From NCBI GenBank assembly GCA_024207135.1, contig CP042428.1:2356001-2420000 (forward strand): a DNA stretch of 64,000 nt. Reading direction: 5' to 3'. Below, one piece after another: positions 1 through 8,292 of this stretch (positions are counted from its first letter, which is position 1; every line of letters begins with the position of its first letter). Position numbers and translations under genes: made by a program. The notes beneath the pieces were generated by a model. The model was not told the origin of the DNA. It searched no databases and worked only from the letters and a program-made list of their open reading frames with translations. This DNA comes from Arthrobacter sp. C2 (GTDB taxonomy: Bacteria; Actinomycetota; Actinomycetes; Actinomycetales; Micrococcaceae).

Positions 1-1361
1 CAATAGCCCAGCTGGGCGTCGTAGCTGTCGGGCGTGGAGAACTGTCCCGAGAACAACTCGGCCTGCGTTGCCGGTACCAACGTGACCTTGAATCCGGTGG
101 CCTTCACTTGTTCCTGCAAGTTCTGCAGGGCGGTGGCACCTTCGGCCGTGACGATGGAGTTCAGGCCAAAGACGATCTTTACTTCCAGTTCCTTGCCGTC
201 CTTGGTGCGGGTTCCTTCCGCGGAGCGTTCGGTCCAGCCGGCCTGGTCCAGGAGCGTGTTGGCCTTTGCCGCATCAAACGGGTAATCGACAGCGACATCC
301 GGGTTGTATCCGGGGGTGCTGCTGCTCACCGTTCCATTGCCTTCGAAAGGTACAACGCCGAGGAACGCCGAGTCCACCACTGCCTTGCGGTCGGCGCTGT
401 AGGCAAATGCCTGGCGGACCTTCACATCGGTGAATGGACCTTCAACGGTGTTCAGCGAAAGGGTCACCGGACGGCCCGGTGTCAGGTATTGCTGGACGTC
501 GAATTGCGACTTGGCCGTGTCGAAGTCAACGGTCGGCACCTCGCCGATGGCGTCTGATTCTCCGCTGGCCAACGAACCAAAGCGGGAGGTGTTGTCCTGG
601 ATGAATGACCAGACAACCGAATCGACGTAGGCCGGTCCTTGGTGCTTCGCATTTTGCGGTGCTGAGTTGTACGCGTCGTTGCGGTTGAACGTGATCGATT
701 GGCCGCGCTTCCATTCACCGACGGTGAAGGGACCGGAACCGATGGGAGCCTCGCAATTTTCGGCTTCGGAACGCGTTCCGAGAGCCGTCGGGGATTGGAT
801 GCCAAAGTAGCCCTGGCTGAGCGCGGAGAGAAATGGCGTGAATGGATCGCTGAGCTTGACTTCGAGGGTCTTCGCATCGATCGCACGACTGGAGGAATAG
901 TAGTCACCGATGTGGGCTTGGACCGTTCCGTTGCCGCCTGCCTGCCAGAATTCGAAGTTGTCGCTCACAGCCTGGGCGTCCAACGGTGTCCCGTCAGTGA
1001 ATTCCAATCCGGGCTTCAACGTAAAGGTCCACGTGAGCTGGTCTTCGCTCACTTTCCACTTTTCGGCCAACCACGGAACGATCGATCCGTCCTCGGTCTG
1101 AGACACCAGGGAATCGAGCACCTGGCGGGAAAGGAAAGCCTGCTGGACCCAGCCGCCGTAGACGCATGCAGGTTCCTGCAGGTGGGCGTACCGGATGGTT
1201 CCGCCATCCACTTTTTCGCCGGTACCTGCGTTGGCGGCCGGCGTTGTCTGGCCTCCGCATGCTGCCAGGAGCAGGGAGAGCGCTGCGGCGGAGGCAGCTG
1301 CCCCCACCTTGACAGTCTTGGAACGGGAAGTCGGCTGGTACGCCGGCTGGCGGTTTTTCAC
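1..1361 (-). CDS. ABC transporter substrate-binding lipoprotein, family 5 (peptide/opine/nickel type), C-terminus outside window
   Basis: Extracytoplasmic solute-binding protein that should deliver a peptide-like ligand to an ABC permease. The visible 453 codons begin at a GTG preceded by GGAG about 8 nt upstream. The N-terminus is basic, then has an Ala/Leu-rich signal segment and a lipobox LAAC with Cys35 as the lipidation site. A Thr/Ala/Gly linker follows, then typical family-5 text (DGGTIRYAHLQEP, IVPWLAEKW, FTDGTPLDAQAV). The reading frame stays open to the first base of the window, so the protein is cut at its C-terminal side and its permease partners, if any, lie beyond the edge. It is divergent from a flavin monooxygenase gene and shares a 346-bp regulatory region with it, suggesting coordinated uptake and oxidation of one substrate. 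The ligand cannot be told from sequence. Confidence 0.9.
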   Translation of the reverse strand, partial: MKNRQPAYQPTSRSKTVKVGAAASAAALSLLLAACGGQTTPAANAGTGEKVDGGTIRYAHLQEPACVYGGWVQQAFLSRQVLDSLVSQTEDGSIVPWLAEKWKVSEDQLTWTFTLKPGLEFTDGTPLDAQAVSDNFEFWQAGGNGTVQAHIGDYYSSSRAIDAKTLEVKLSDPFTPFLSALSQGYFGIQSPTALGTRSEAENCEAPIGSGPFTVGEWKRGQSITFNRNDAYNSAPQNAKHQGPAYVDSVVWSFIQDNTSRFGSLASGESDAIGEVPTVDFDTAKSQFDVQQYLTPGRPVTLSLNTVEGPFTDVKVRQAFAYSADRKAVVDSAFLGVVPFEGNGTVSSSTPGYNPDVAVDYPFDAAKANTLLDQAGWTERSAEGTRTKDGKELEVKIVFGLNSIVTAEGATALQNLQEQVKATGFKVTLVPATQAELFSGQFSTPDSYDAQLGY

Positions 1362-1399
1362 GGTGGTACTCCTGCTTGTTGATGGGGGGCTTGGCCCAG

Positions 1400-1583
1400 G
1401 TCTCAAGGATCGAAACTTGTTTGGCGATATGTCTGAGACAGTTCTATCCGTGAGGCGGAGCGCGGCGCCAGCACCTAGACGTGGCTCCTTTGCATGGGTT
1501 CTCATCCCTCAACGCTGCGTCACATCGCGACATCGAGGACGCTTCACAAACCTGTCATATCGTCACAAGAGGACTTGTGACGA
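1400..1583. promoter_or_regulatory. Divergent regulatory region with near-ideal operator palindrome
   Basis: The gap between the divergent binding-protein and monooxygenase genes (1362-1707) holds two dyads. The clear one is at 1560-1583: TCGTCACAAG, a 4-nt AGGA spacer, then its exact complement CTTGTGACGA (10-bp arms). A weaker one pairs GTCTCA at 1400 with TGAGAC at 1434. The perfect arms and the position about 125 nt before the monooxygenase start suggest an operator for a dimeric repressor or activator. No regulator gene is adjacent inside the window. I see no riboswitch and no credible small ORF here. Confidence 0.6.
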
Positions 1584-1707
1584 CCCGGCACTTCGTAATC
1601 TTCCGGGCCCGGGTTCGCGACTGCAAACATCGATGCAGACCAGCATTGCCGGGGGCGCCAAGCCACCAACGTTCAAGATTTCTCGTGGACCAATAAGGAG
1701 TTACACC

Positions 1708-3147
1708 GTGAGCAAGCCACTTCACTTCAACGCATTCGTCATGAATACGACCAGCCACATCCACCATGGCCAGTGGCGCCGCCCGGACGCGGGCCAGACC
1801 GAATTCAACGACGTCAACACCTGGATCGATCTGGCCCAGACGCTCGAGGCGGCCAAGTTCGACGCCATGTTCTTTGCCGACGTCTCGGGGCTGTACGGGG
1901 ATTCGGACGCGGACTTCGACGTCTACGCAAACGAAGGCCTGCAGATCCCGTCCAACGATCCCACGGTGCTCCTTGGGGCACTCGCGGTCAGCACCAAGCA
2001 CATCGGCCTGGCCACCACCTCGAACGTGGTGCAGAACCATCCCTACAACTTCGCCCGGCAGATCTCCACGCTTGACCACATTTCCAACGGGCGGATCGCC
2101 TGGAACATCGTGACCGGCATCAACGACAACGCCTCACGCAACTACGGGCTGCCGCAGCTGACCGACCACGCCGAGCGCTACGCCTGGGCCGACGAGTACG
2201 TCGACGTCACCTACAAGCTCTGGGAAGGTTCCTGGGACGAGGGCGCACTGAAGAAGGACAAGGACACCGGGGTCTACTCCGACGCCGCGAAGATCCACAA
2301 GGTCTACCACGAGGGACCGCGCTACCGGGTCGAGGGACCGCATCTGCCCTCCCCCTCGCCGCAGCGCACCCCGTTGTTGTTCCAGGCCGGATCCTCGGTC
2401 TCGGGCCGGGCCTTCGCCGCCCGCAACGCCGAGGCGACCTTCATCATCGCCCCGTCCCCGGCCATCGCCGCCGAGCTGATCGCCGACACCAGGCGCCTGG
2501 CCGTCGAGTTCGGCCGCAACCCTGAAGACATCAAGTTCTTCCAGGGCTTGTCCTTCATCATTGGCGACACCGAGGAGGAAGCCAGGGAAAAGGAGGCGTA
2601 CTACGACCAGTTCGTCAGCGTCGATGGCTACCTGGCCCATTCGGCCATCGTGGACAAGACCGGACGCGTCTACCCGCCCGAGACCCGCATCGCCGACCTG
2701 GACACCAACACCGGCAAGGGCTTCTCCGAATGGGTGTCCAAGCACATCACCGACCGTGAGCCGGTCGTCGCGGACATCGCCTGGCTGCAGGCCCGCAACA
2801 CCCGTGTGGTGGGAACCCCGGAACAGATCGCCGACGAGATCGAGAAATGGCAGGCCGCCGGGGTCGACGGCATCAATGTCATCAACTGGGTGATCCCGGG
2901 TTCCTTCGAGGAGTTCGCCGACAAGGTCCTTCCGGTGCTGCGCGAACGCGGCCTGGCCCAGAGCGAATACGCGCAAGGAACACTGCGCGAAAAGCTGTTT
3001 GGCGAAGGTCCCCTGCTCAATGAACGCCACCCGGCGGCCGGCTACCGCGGCGCATTCGCCGCCGGTCCCACCAGCTGGGAAGAGGCCGACGCCAAGCGTT
3101 CGGTCGAAGCGGAGCTGGCCGCAGCCGGCGGCGGCCATGCCCTATAG
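1708..3147 (+). CDS. LLM-class flavin-dependent monooxygenase (NtaA/SnaA/DszA family)
   Basis: Oxygenase component of a two-component FMNH2-dependent monooxygenase; this family attacks nitrilotriacetate, sulfones and related C-N or C-S substrates and takes reduced flavin from a separate reductase. The GTG start is chosen because AAGGAG lies 7 nt upstream and the family's N-terminal strand (LHFNAFVMNTTSHIHHGQWR) begins right after it; an in-frame extension upstream runs through the regulatory region and is not coding-like. The 479-aa length fits the family. Recognisable blocks are AKFDAMFFADVSG, TSNVVQNHPYNFARQISTLDH, GRIAWNIVTG and FQAGSSVSGRAFAARNAEATF. The divergent binding protein suggests a scavenging role. 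A flavin reductase is present at about 34.3 kb but is not linked. Substrate unknown. Confidence 0.88.
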   Translation: MSKPLHFNAFVMNTTSHIHHGQWRRPDAGQTEFNDVNTWIDLAQTLEAAKFDAMFFADVSGLYGDSDADFDVYANEGLQIPSNDPTVLLGALAVSTKHIGLATTSNVVQNHPYNFARQISTLDHISNGRIAWNIVTGINDNASRNYGLPQLTDHAERYAWADEYVDVTYKLWEGSWDEGALKKDKDTGVYSDAAKIHKVYHEGPRYRVEGPHLPSPSPQRTPLLFQAGSSVSGRAFAARNAEATFIIAPSPAIAAELIADTRRLAVEFGRNPEDIKFFQGLSFIIGDTEEEAREKEAYYDQFVSVDGYLAHSAIVDKTGRVYPPETRIADLDTNTGKGFSEWVSKHITDREPVVADIAWLQARNTRVVGTPEQIADEIEKWQAAGVDGINVINWVIPGSFEEFADKVLPVLRERGLAQSEYAQGTLREKLFGEGPLLNERHPAAGYRGAFAAGPTSWEEADAKRSVEAELAAAGGGHAL

Positions 3148-3171
3148 CGCGCGACAGTCCATATAGCGGTC

Positions 3172-3205
3172 AAAGGTCCCGGAACCACGTGGTTCCGGGA
3201 CCTTT
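3172..3205. terminator. Bidirectional hairpin between convergent genes
   Basis: Perfect 16-bp inverted repeat, AAAGGTCCCGGAACCA paired with TGGTTCCGGGACCTTT around a CG centre. It lies 25 nt after the monooxygenase stop and 50 nt from the stop of the opposing gene. The A-run on one side and T-run on the other give U-tracts in both directions, so it can terminate both transcripts. Confidence 0.85.
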
Positions 3206-3256
3206 CCGTGCTGCGTGAACTCCCACTGCCCGAAGGCACCGGGGAGATGGGGAGGG

Positions 3257-4066
3257 TTAGGGTTGCGGGGCGAACCCGACCGGCACCGCAGCGGCCGTCC
3301 ACACGCTTCCATCCTTGGCGCTCAGTTCGAACAGCAACAGCACGCCGGTGCCGGTGCCGGGGTTTTCCCATTGAATTCTCCCGCTGAAAGGCCCCAGGTC
3401 GGGCCCGGATCCGCCCATGACGATCCCTGTTCCGAGCGGCTCCGCCGTCCCGTGGGCACGGACCTCGACGTTCACGGTCGCTTCGAAGGCGCGCGACGAT
3501 CCGGAAAGCGCCACGGGGGCGCTGACCATCTCACCGGCCGCCGGCGCATCCAGCTGGATCTCGCTGCTGGTCGCCCCGATGGCATACCACTGACCGTCGG
3601 AAAGCTGCCGCAGCAAAACGGTGGTCACGGCCCCGTCCGCGACGGGACGGACCTCCAGTTCACCGGAGCGTGCGTCCCCCTGCATGAATTCGCCATAGAC
3701 CGGGTCGGTGAACCCGGCGAAATCCTCGGCGAGTCCCTCGGCCGCGTCTTCCGGGGTCCCATAGCGCAGGGTGCCTCCCGGATCCGGCCAAACGACCGTC
3801 GCTGCCTCGGCGGCAGGCAGAGTCGGGGTGCCGGGCAAATCCGATGCACTCGCCGTCGGCGACGGGGTCGGGACGGAAGCGGCCGGAGAGCTGGGCAAGG
3901 CGGTGGTTTGAGGGGCCGCGGTCGTTCCCGGGCCCTCCGGGCCGGGGCCGCCGGCCTGTTGCACCAGCATGATCGCGATCCAGACAGCCGCCGCCACAAG
4001 TGCCGCGGCAAGCAGTACGATGACGGTTTTCCGGCCACGGTCGGATGGTGTTGTGTTCTCGTTCAT
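3257..4066 (-). CDS. Membrane-anchored protein with C-terminal Gmad2 immunoglobulin-like domain
   Basis: Predicted exported protein of 269 aa held by a single N-terminal membrane helix (about residues 14-35, TVIVLLAAALVAAAVWIAIM). A Pro/Thr/Ser/Ala-rich low-complexity stalk of some 50 residues follows, then a globular part. The last 100 residues match the Gmad2 pattern (IQLDAPAAGEMVSAPVALSGSS, EATVNVEVR, GPFSGRIQW), an Ig-like fold found in surface and germination-related proteins. The start MNENTTPSD is preferred because the longer in-frame ORF adds residues of no recognisable character; the ribosome site is weak. No neighbour suggests a pathway. It stands alone between two terminators. Role unknown, probably cell-envelope. 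Confidence 0.7.
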   Translation of the reverse strand: MNENTTPSDRGRKTVIVLLAAALVAAAVWIAIMLVQQAGGPGPEGPGTTAAPQTTALPSSPAASVPTPSPTASASDLPGTPTLPAAEAATVVWPDPGGTLRYGTPEDAAEGLAEDFAGFTDPVYGEFMQGDARSGELEVRPVADGAVTTVLLRQLSDGQWYAIGATSSEIQLDAPAAGEMVSAPVALSGSSRAFEATVNVEVRAHGTAEPLGTGIVMGGSGPDLGPFSGRIQWENPGTGTGVLLLFELSAKDGSVWTAAAVPVGFAPQP

Positions 4067-4229
4067 GGCTGCACCGTAACTATCCGAGAACCACGCAAAC
4101 AAGGCCGGGCAGGCCGCATTTCGGTGACGTTTTCGATGCACGCCACCGCCCCGGCAAGCGCCTGCGCCATGTCGGCGCAAGGGCTGGTTTCCCTACCTCC
4201 ACGCCAGCGGATGGCCCGTTGACCCCGGA

Positions 4230-4271
4230 CGGCTCCGGCCCGGCCACCCGTAGGCGGCCGGGCCGGAGCCG
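4230..4271 (-). terminator. Hairpin downstream of malic enzyme
   Basis: Sixteen-base arms (CGGCTCCGGCCCGGCC and its complement) around a 10-nt loop, 19 nt after the malic enzyme stop. No long U-tract follows, which is common for high-GC actinobacterial terminators. Confidence 0.75.
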
Positions 4272-4289
4272 TTCACAGAATCCGAGGAG

Positions 4290-5465
4290 CTACTGGCCCT
4301 TCGAGGCCTCCGCGACGGCGGCGGAAACCGCCGGCATCACGCGCGGGTCAAGCGGCGAGGGAACAATGAACTCGCTGGAGAGGTCTTCCTCGGCCAGCTC
4401 GGCGATGGCGTGCGCCGCGGCCAGCTTCATTTCGGAGGTGATGCGGCGTGCACCGGCATCCAGGGCGCCGCGGAAGATGCCCGGGAAGGCCAGCACGTTG
4501 TTGATCTGGTTCGGGAAGTCCGAGCGGCCCGTGGCAACGACGGCGGCGTACTTGCGCGCCACATCCGGCATGACTTCCGGATCCGGGTTGGACAGGGCGA
4601 AGATGATCGCGTCATCGTTCATGCCGGCCAGGTCTTCCTCGAGGAACTTGGAGGAGGAGACTCCCACGACCACGTCGGCGCCGTCGAGGGCCTCGCGGAT
4701 CCCGCCGATCAGTCCGTCCTTGTTGGTGATGGCGGCGAACTTGGCCTTGACGGCGTTCAGGTCGTCGCGGTCGCGGTGGATGATGCCCTTGGAATCGACA
4801 AGAACCACATCTCCCACTCCGACATTGATCAGGATTTCGGAGATCGCGATGCCGGCGGAGCCGGCCCCGGAAATCACCGCGCGCATCTGGCCCAGTTCCT
4901 TGCCGGCGACCTTGGCGGCGTTGATCAGCGCGGCCAGGACCACCACGGCGGTGCCGTGCTGGTCATCGTGCATGACCGGGCAGTCCAGTGCCTCGATGAG
5001 GCGGGCCTCGAGCTCGAAGCAGCGCGGGGCCGAGACGTCCTCGAGGTTGACAGCGCCGAAGCTGGGGCGCAGGCGCACCAGGGTCTCGACGATTTCATCG
5101 ACGTTGGTGGTGTTCAGGACCAGCGGGATCGAGTCCAGGCCGCCGAATTCCTTGAAGAGCGCGCTCTTGCCTTCCATGACCGGCAGCGAGGCGGCGGCTC
5201 CGATGTTGCCCAGGCCGAGCACGGCGGTTCCGTCGGAAACCACCACGACCAGGCGCGAGGCCCAGGTGTGGGTCGCGGCCAAGGCCGGGTCCGCGGCAAT
5301 GGCGCGGGAAACTTGGGCGACGCCCGGGGTGTAGGCAATGGAAAGATCGCGCTTGGTGGTCAGCGGCATCTTGGACTGGACGCTGAGCTTGCCGCCGAGG
5401 TGGGCGTCGAAGATATCGGCTTCGGTGATGGTTGCGGCGGCGTCGAGGGAAGTATCGATGGACAT
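4290..5465 (-). CDS. NAD(P)-dependent malic enzyme, short form
   Basis: Catalyses oxidative decarboxylation of malate to pyruvate, linking the TCA cycle to gluconeogenic and lipogenic pools. The 391-aa length is that of the short bacterial form without a phosphotransacetylase tail. Catalytic and metal residues are visible: Tyr45 in SIAYTPGVA, Lys100 in VMEGKSALF, Glu142-Asp143 in NLEDVSAP and Asp167-Asp168 in MHDDQHGTA. A Rossmann motif SGAGSAGIAI starts near residue 199. The ATG is supported by AAGGAGA 6 nt upstream; a longer ORF in the same frame is rejected. Monocistronic between a 371-bp upstream gap and its own terminator. NAD versus NADP preference is not decided here. In an organism degrading benzoate through beta-ketoadipate to TCA intermediates, it would supply pyruvate. 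Confidence 0.95.
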   Translation of the reverse strand: MSIDTSLDAAATITEADIFDAHLGGKLSVQSKMPLTTKRDLSIAYTPGVAQVSRAIAADPALAATHTWASRLVVVVSDGTAVLGLGNIGAAASLPVMEGKSALFKEFGGLDSIPLVLNTTNVDEIVETLVRLRPSFGAVNLEDVSAPRCFELEARLIEALDCPVMHDDQHGTAVVVLAALINAAKVAGKELGQMRAVISGAGSAGIAISEILINVGVGDVVLVDSKGIIHRDRDDLNAVKAKFAAITNKDGLIGGIREALDGADVVVGVSSSKFLEEDLAGMNDDAIIFALSNPDPEVMPDVARKYAAVVATGRSDFPNQINNVLAFPGIFRGALDAGARRITSEMKLAAAHAIAELAEEDLSSEFIVPSPLDPRVMPAVSAAVAEASKGQ

Positions 5466-5836
5466 GAAAGTCTCCTTGAAAGTTCTGAAATGTATCGGAG
5501 CGAGGGGCGATTCAACGATCGCGGACAACGAAGAAACCGGCACAACCACATCCATGTGGTGCCTGCCTGGTTCCTTGCCTCGCTGTGCGTCTGCCGGCCG
5601 GGGGTGATGGCTGCGGCAACGGCGCACTGGTCAGTACTTTCTTTAGACCGTAGGCATCAGGATACGGCACTTCGGCGTATTTGCGCCACCGCTGGGCGCA
5701 ACCAAGGGGAAATATCCGCCTGTTCCGCGGCACCCAATCGGTGCCGTCCATGGCCTTCCAACCCGGTTGCCCGGGGCCACCGGCCGCCTGGAGGCCGGCC
5801 CGAACAGGCCCCGGAGGCATGGGCCATTCGACGGGA
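5466..5836. other. 371-bp intergenic region with complex hairpin
   Basis: Gap between the malic enzyme start and the stop of the MFS gene, both on the minus strand. I see no gene in it. It contains the terminator-like double hairpin described separately and a small dyad TTGCGCC-N7-GGCGCAA at 5681-5701. The part next to the malic enzyme gene should hold its promoter, but I could not identify convincing -35/-10 boxes. Confidence 0.5.
5771..5814 (-). terminator. Nested hairpin after the marR-MFS operon
   Basis: Outer arms CCGGGGCC and GGCCCCGG enclose an inner stem CCGGCC-N7-GGCCGG. It begins 23 nt after the MFS stop on the transcribed strand. The strong GC stem suggests transcription termination, though there is no U-tract. 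Confidence 0.55.
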
Positions 5837-7249
5837 TCAACCGGCGCGGCGCACGACGGCCGCCACCTTGTTTTTCAGGGTGTGGATGAGCAGTGCTGCG
5901 AACACCGCCATGCACAATACCGCGCCGATGGCCAACGTCAGGGTGATCCCGGTGTCGGTCGAATGCATCTGAGGGCCCATGTTCGCGGCAAGCACCGCGC
6001 CGGCGACGGCCGTGCCGAACGAGCTGCCCACGGTGCGCAGGACCTGGTTGAAACTCACCGAGCTGCCCAATTCCTCCGTGGCAACGCTGCGGGCGATCAA
6101 TGCCGGCATGGCCGCGTAGCTCGCACCCATGCCCAGGCCGAAGAGCAGCATCCCGAGCAGGATCTCCCACAACTGCGTGTGGGCAAACCACAGCATGGTC
6201 CCCGAGACCGCGACCACCCCGGCACCGATGGGCAACAGCGCCGTGAGCCCGATCCGGTTCGACAGGCGGCGCACGATGCGGTTGGCGGTGAAGCTGCCCA
6301 CCGAGAGCGGGAACATCACGAACCCGGCCCAGAAGACGGGCAGGGCAATCCCGTACCCCGTCGAGGCGGGAGTCTGGGCGATGAGGCTTGAAATCGACAG
6401 CCCGATGTAGAGCGCTGCGCCAAGGCCCACCGCGGTGAGGTTTGCCAGGAGCACCTCGCCGTGGCGCAGCACCCGCAAGTTGATGAGCGGATGGCTTGAC
6501 CGCAGCGCGGTCCTGGACCAAACGGCCAGCAGGAGCGCCGCGACCGCGAGGATCCCCACGGTTTCCGGCGATCCCCAGCCCCAGTTGGGGCCCTCGCTGA
6601 TACCCAGCAGCAGTGTGCCCAGGCCCAGGCCAAGCAGGCCCGTGCCCAGATAGTCGAATGGCTCCTGGCCGGCCAATGGGTCGGGTCCGCCGGGCACCAC
6701 ACGGACGACCACGATGATGGCGCTGACGACAAAGAGCGCGGCAAACCAGAACGCAAAACGGAAATCCACGAGACCGGCAATGATCCCGGTCAGGGGGTAG
6801 CCGATCCCTATTCCCGTCGACACCGTGACCGAAAGGCTCGAGATCGAGGGCTGCACCTTGGACGGTTCGATGTAGCGGCGTGCCAGGGAAATCGTCACCG
6901 GAACGATCCCGTAGGTCAACCCCTGCAGTGCCCGCCCGATCAGGAAGACCGTGAAGGTCGGTGCCAGTGCCGCCAGGACCGAACCGAGAAGGATGAACCC
7001 CAATGACCACACCAGGAGCCGCTTCTTGTGGGGTCCGTCGCTCAGCCTGCCCATGACGGGCGTCGCGATGGCGCCGACGAGCAGGTTGATGGTCAGCATC
7101 CATTGGGCGGTGCTGACCGGCACCTGCATGCCGATGGCGATCGAGGGGACCAACAGCATGCCCAGCGAGCTCACGATCGCGGTGGAAAGCGCGGCATAGA
7201 CCAGCGCCGGCATCAGGTTTGGGCGGGAGGTTGCAATGGCCCTAGGCAT
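5837..7249 (-). CDS. MFS drug/proton antiporter, DHA2 (EmrB/QacA-like) family
   Basis: Inner-membrane efflux protein of 470 aa with the 14-helix DHA2 character. Early segments include VSTAQWMLTINLLVGAIATP, and the conserved loop after helix 2-3 reads GRLSDGPHKKRLLVWSLG. It probably exports a toxic organic compound using the proton gradient. Its ATG overlaps the last 8 nt of the upstream MarR gene, so the two are translationally coupled and surely one operon. By analogy with similar pairs, the pump is expressed when a ligand releases MarR from its operator upstream. Substrate cannot be deduced; in this aromatic-degrading neighbourhood phenolic compounds are plausible (inference). Confidence 0.88.
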   Translation of the reverse strand: MPRAIATSRPNLMPALVYAALSTAIVSSLGMLLVPSIAIGMQVPVSTAQWMLTINLLVGAIATPVMGRLSDGPHKKRLLVWSLGFILLGSVLAALAPTFTVFLIGRALQGLTYGIVPVTISLARRYIEPSKVQPSISSLSVTVSTGIGIGYPLTGIIAGLVDFRFAFWFAALFVVSAIIVVVRVVPGGPDPLAGQEPFDYLGTGLLGLGLGTLLLGISEGPNWGWGSPETVGILAVAALLLAVWSRTALRSSHPLINLRVLRHGEVLLANLTAVGLGAALYIGLSISSLIAQTPASTGYGIALPVFWAGFVMFPLSVGSFTANRIVRRLSNRIGLTALLPIGAGVVAVSGTMLWFAHTQLWEILLGMLLFGLGMGASYAAMPALIARSVATEELGSSVSFNQVLRTVGSSFGTAVAGAVLAANMGPQMHSTDTGITLTLAIGAVLCMAVFAALLIHTLKNKVAAVVRRAG

Positions 7250-7667
7250 CGCGCGACTCCGGGTCGAGCTTCCGCAAGAGCGGGATCAGCGTTTCAAGAG
7301 ATTGTTGTTCCGGCTGCGTGAGCCGTGCCGAGATCATTTCCTCGAGCCATTTCAGACCGGCCGCCCGCTCCTGCGCGAGCCTCGCGTGACCCGCATCGGT
7401 CAGTTCGATCCAGGTCCGGCGGCGGTCCTCGGCGTCGGGTGCCCGGCCGAGGAGGCCCATGTCCTCAAGTTCGCGTGCCGCCAGCGACACCGCCTGCGGG
7501 GTGACCCTGATGGTTGCCGCCAGCTCGGTGGTGGATGCCCGCCCATTCCGTGCCAGGTGGCTGAGGATGCCAAGTTTTCCGGTTGAGAAAGTGCTGGCGG
7601 AATTGAGGCGGCGCGCAATCGGACGGATGGCTTCGACCAGGGACAGGGACAGGGAATTTTCAGGCAT
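7242..7667 (-). CDS. MarR-family transcriptional repressor
   Basis: 141-aa winged-helix regulator, the typical MarR size. The DNA-binding part is visible as LGILSHLARNGRASTTELAATIRVTPQAVSLAARELEDMGLLGRAPDAEDRRRTWIELT, split here by function: helix-turn-helix near residues 45-70 and the wing with the DRRRT motif near 80-90. It is the first gene of a two-gene operon with an MFS exporter. The start MPENSLSLS is supported by a -10 box (TACAAT) ending 8 nt before the ATG, which would give a leaderless mRNA; no Shine-Dalgarno is present. A perfect palindrome just upstream is the probable autoregulatory site. A longer ORF in frame would read through that operator and is rejected. Confidence 0.9.
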   Translation of the reverse strand: MPENSLSLSLVEAIRPIARRLNSASTFSTGKLGILSHLARNGRASTTELAATIRVTPQAVSLAARELEDMGLLGRAPDAEDRRRTWIELTDAGHARLAQERAAGLKWLEEMISARLTQPEQQSLETLIPLLRKLDPESRDA

Positions 7668-7674
7668 GGACACT

Positions 7675-7704
7675 ATTGTACAAGCAACTTGATCAAGTTG
7701 CTTG
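7675..7704 (-). promoter_or_regulatory. Leaderless promoter with perfect 24-bp MarR operator
   Basis: The -10 hexamer TACAAT occupies 7675-7680 on the minus strand, exactly 7 nt before the marR ATG, so transcription should start at the start codon. Directly adjoining it at 7681-7704 is a perfect 24-bp palindrome whose left half is CAAGCAACTTGA. It covers the -35 to -10 spacer, so a bound MarR dimer would block RNA polymerase. The AACTTGATCAAGTT core is the type of sequence MarR proteins recognise. Confidence 0.85.
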
Positions 7705-7788
7705 AGCAGTTTCAGGCTTCCGGCAGGTGCCGCCGGCCAAGGACGCGCCACACCGGCACTTTTGCCTCGAATCATGCATGATGGAAGC

Positions 7789-8190
7789 ATGTCGCTTCCA
7801 ACACCCTCATTGAGCAAGGTCCGGGCCTTCCCCGCACTGGAGAAGAAGGCCGCGGCACGGCTCGCGGCAGCCCTGGACGAGTCCGCGGACACCACCGTTT
7901 TCGTCAACGGCACCACCCTGCAATTGCCCGACGTAGCCCACGCGGCACTCATTGATGTCCTGCAGCGCATGGCGCGCGGCGACGAGGTGAGCGTGAGCAC
8001 CGTCGAGTCCCTGCTGAACACCTCGCAGGCGGCGAAGATGGCCGGGGTCTCGGCCAGCTACCTGCGCAAGCTCACCGACTCGGGAACCATCCCGGTTGAA
8101 TACCGGGGCACCCACCGCAGGATCCGTCCGGCCTCCGTCCAGGCCTGGCTGGACGCACGGGCGGCAAGCCCGACCGACACCCCGGAATAG
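7789..8190 (+). CDS. Excisionase-type HTH protein, antitoxin-like and without a toxin partner
   Basis: 133-aa protein. The N-terminal half is helical (FPALEKKAAARLAAALD, LPDVAHAALIDVLQRMARGD); the C-terminal half is an HTH_17/excisionase domain reading LNTSQAAKMAGVSASYLRKL, followed by the GTHRRI wing. This layout is that of actinobacterial antitoxins usually followed by a PIN-domain VapC toxin. Here the next gene is a lipoprotein and no PIN ORF is present, so it is a solitary antitoxin or has become a plain regulator. The start is chosen because CATGAT lies 6 nt before this ATG, fitting a leaderless promoter; an ATG 15 nt upstream is also in frame. Function beyond DNA binding is inference. 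Confidence 0.72.
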   Translation: MSLPTPSLSKVRAFPALEKKAAARLAAALDESADTTVFVNGTTLQLPDVAHAALIDVLQRMARGDEVSVSTVESLLNTSQAAKMAGVSASYLRKLTDSGTIPVEYRGTHRRIRPASVQAWLDARAASPTDTPE

Positions 8191-8292
8191 ACCCAACCGC
8201 AACACCCCCGTGCTGGTTTCGGTGCCCTCCTTCCCCCTAGGTTGGAAGTGGCCGCAGTGGCCGGCGTCGTTGCCAAGAAGGGGTTGGGTGCC

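Noticed and set aside
1195-1707. N-terminal extension of the monooxygenase by 171 codons
   Set aside because: It runs through the divergent regulatory region and the palindrome and is not family-like; GTG at 1708 has an ideal ribosome site.
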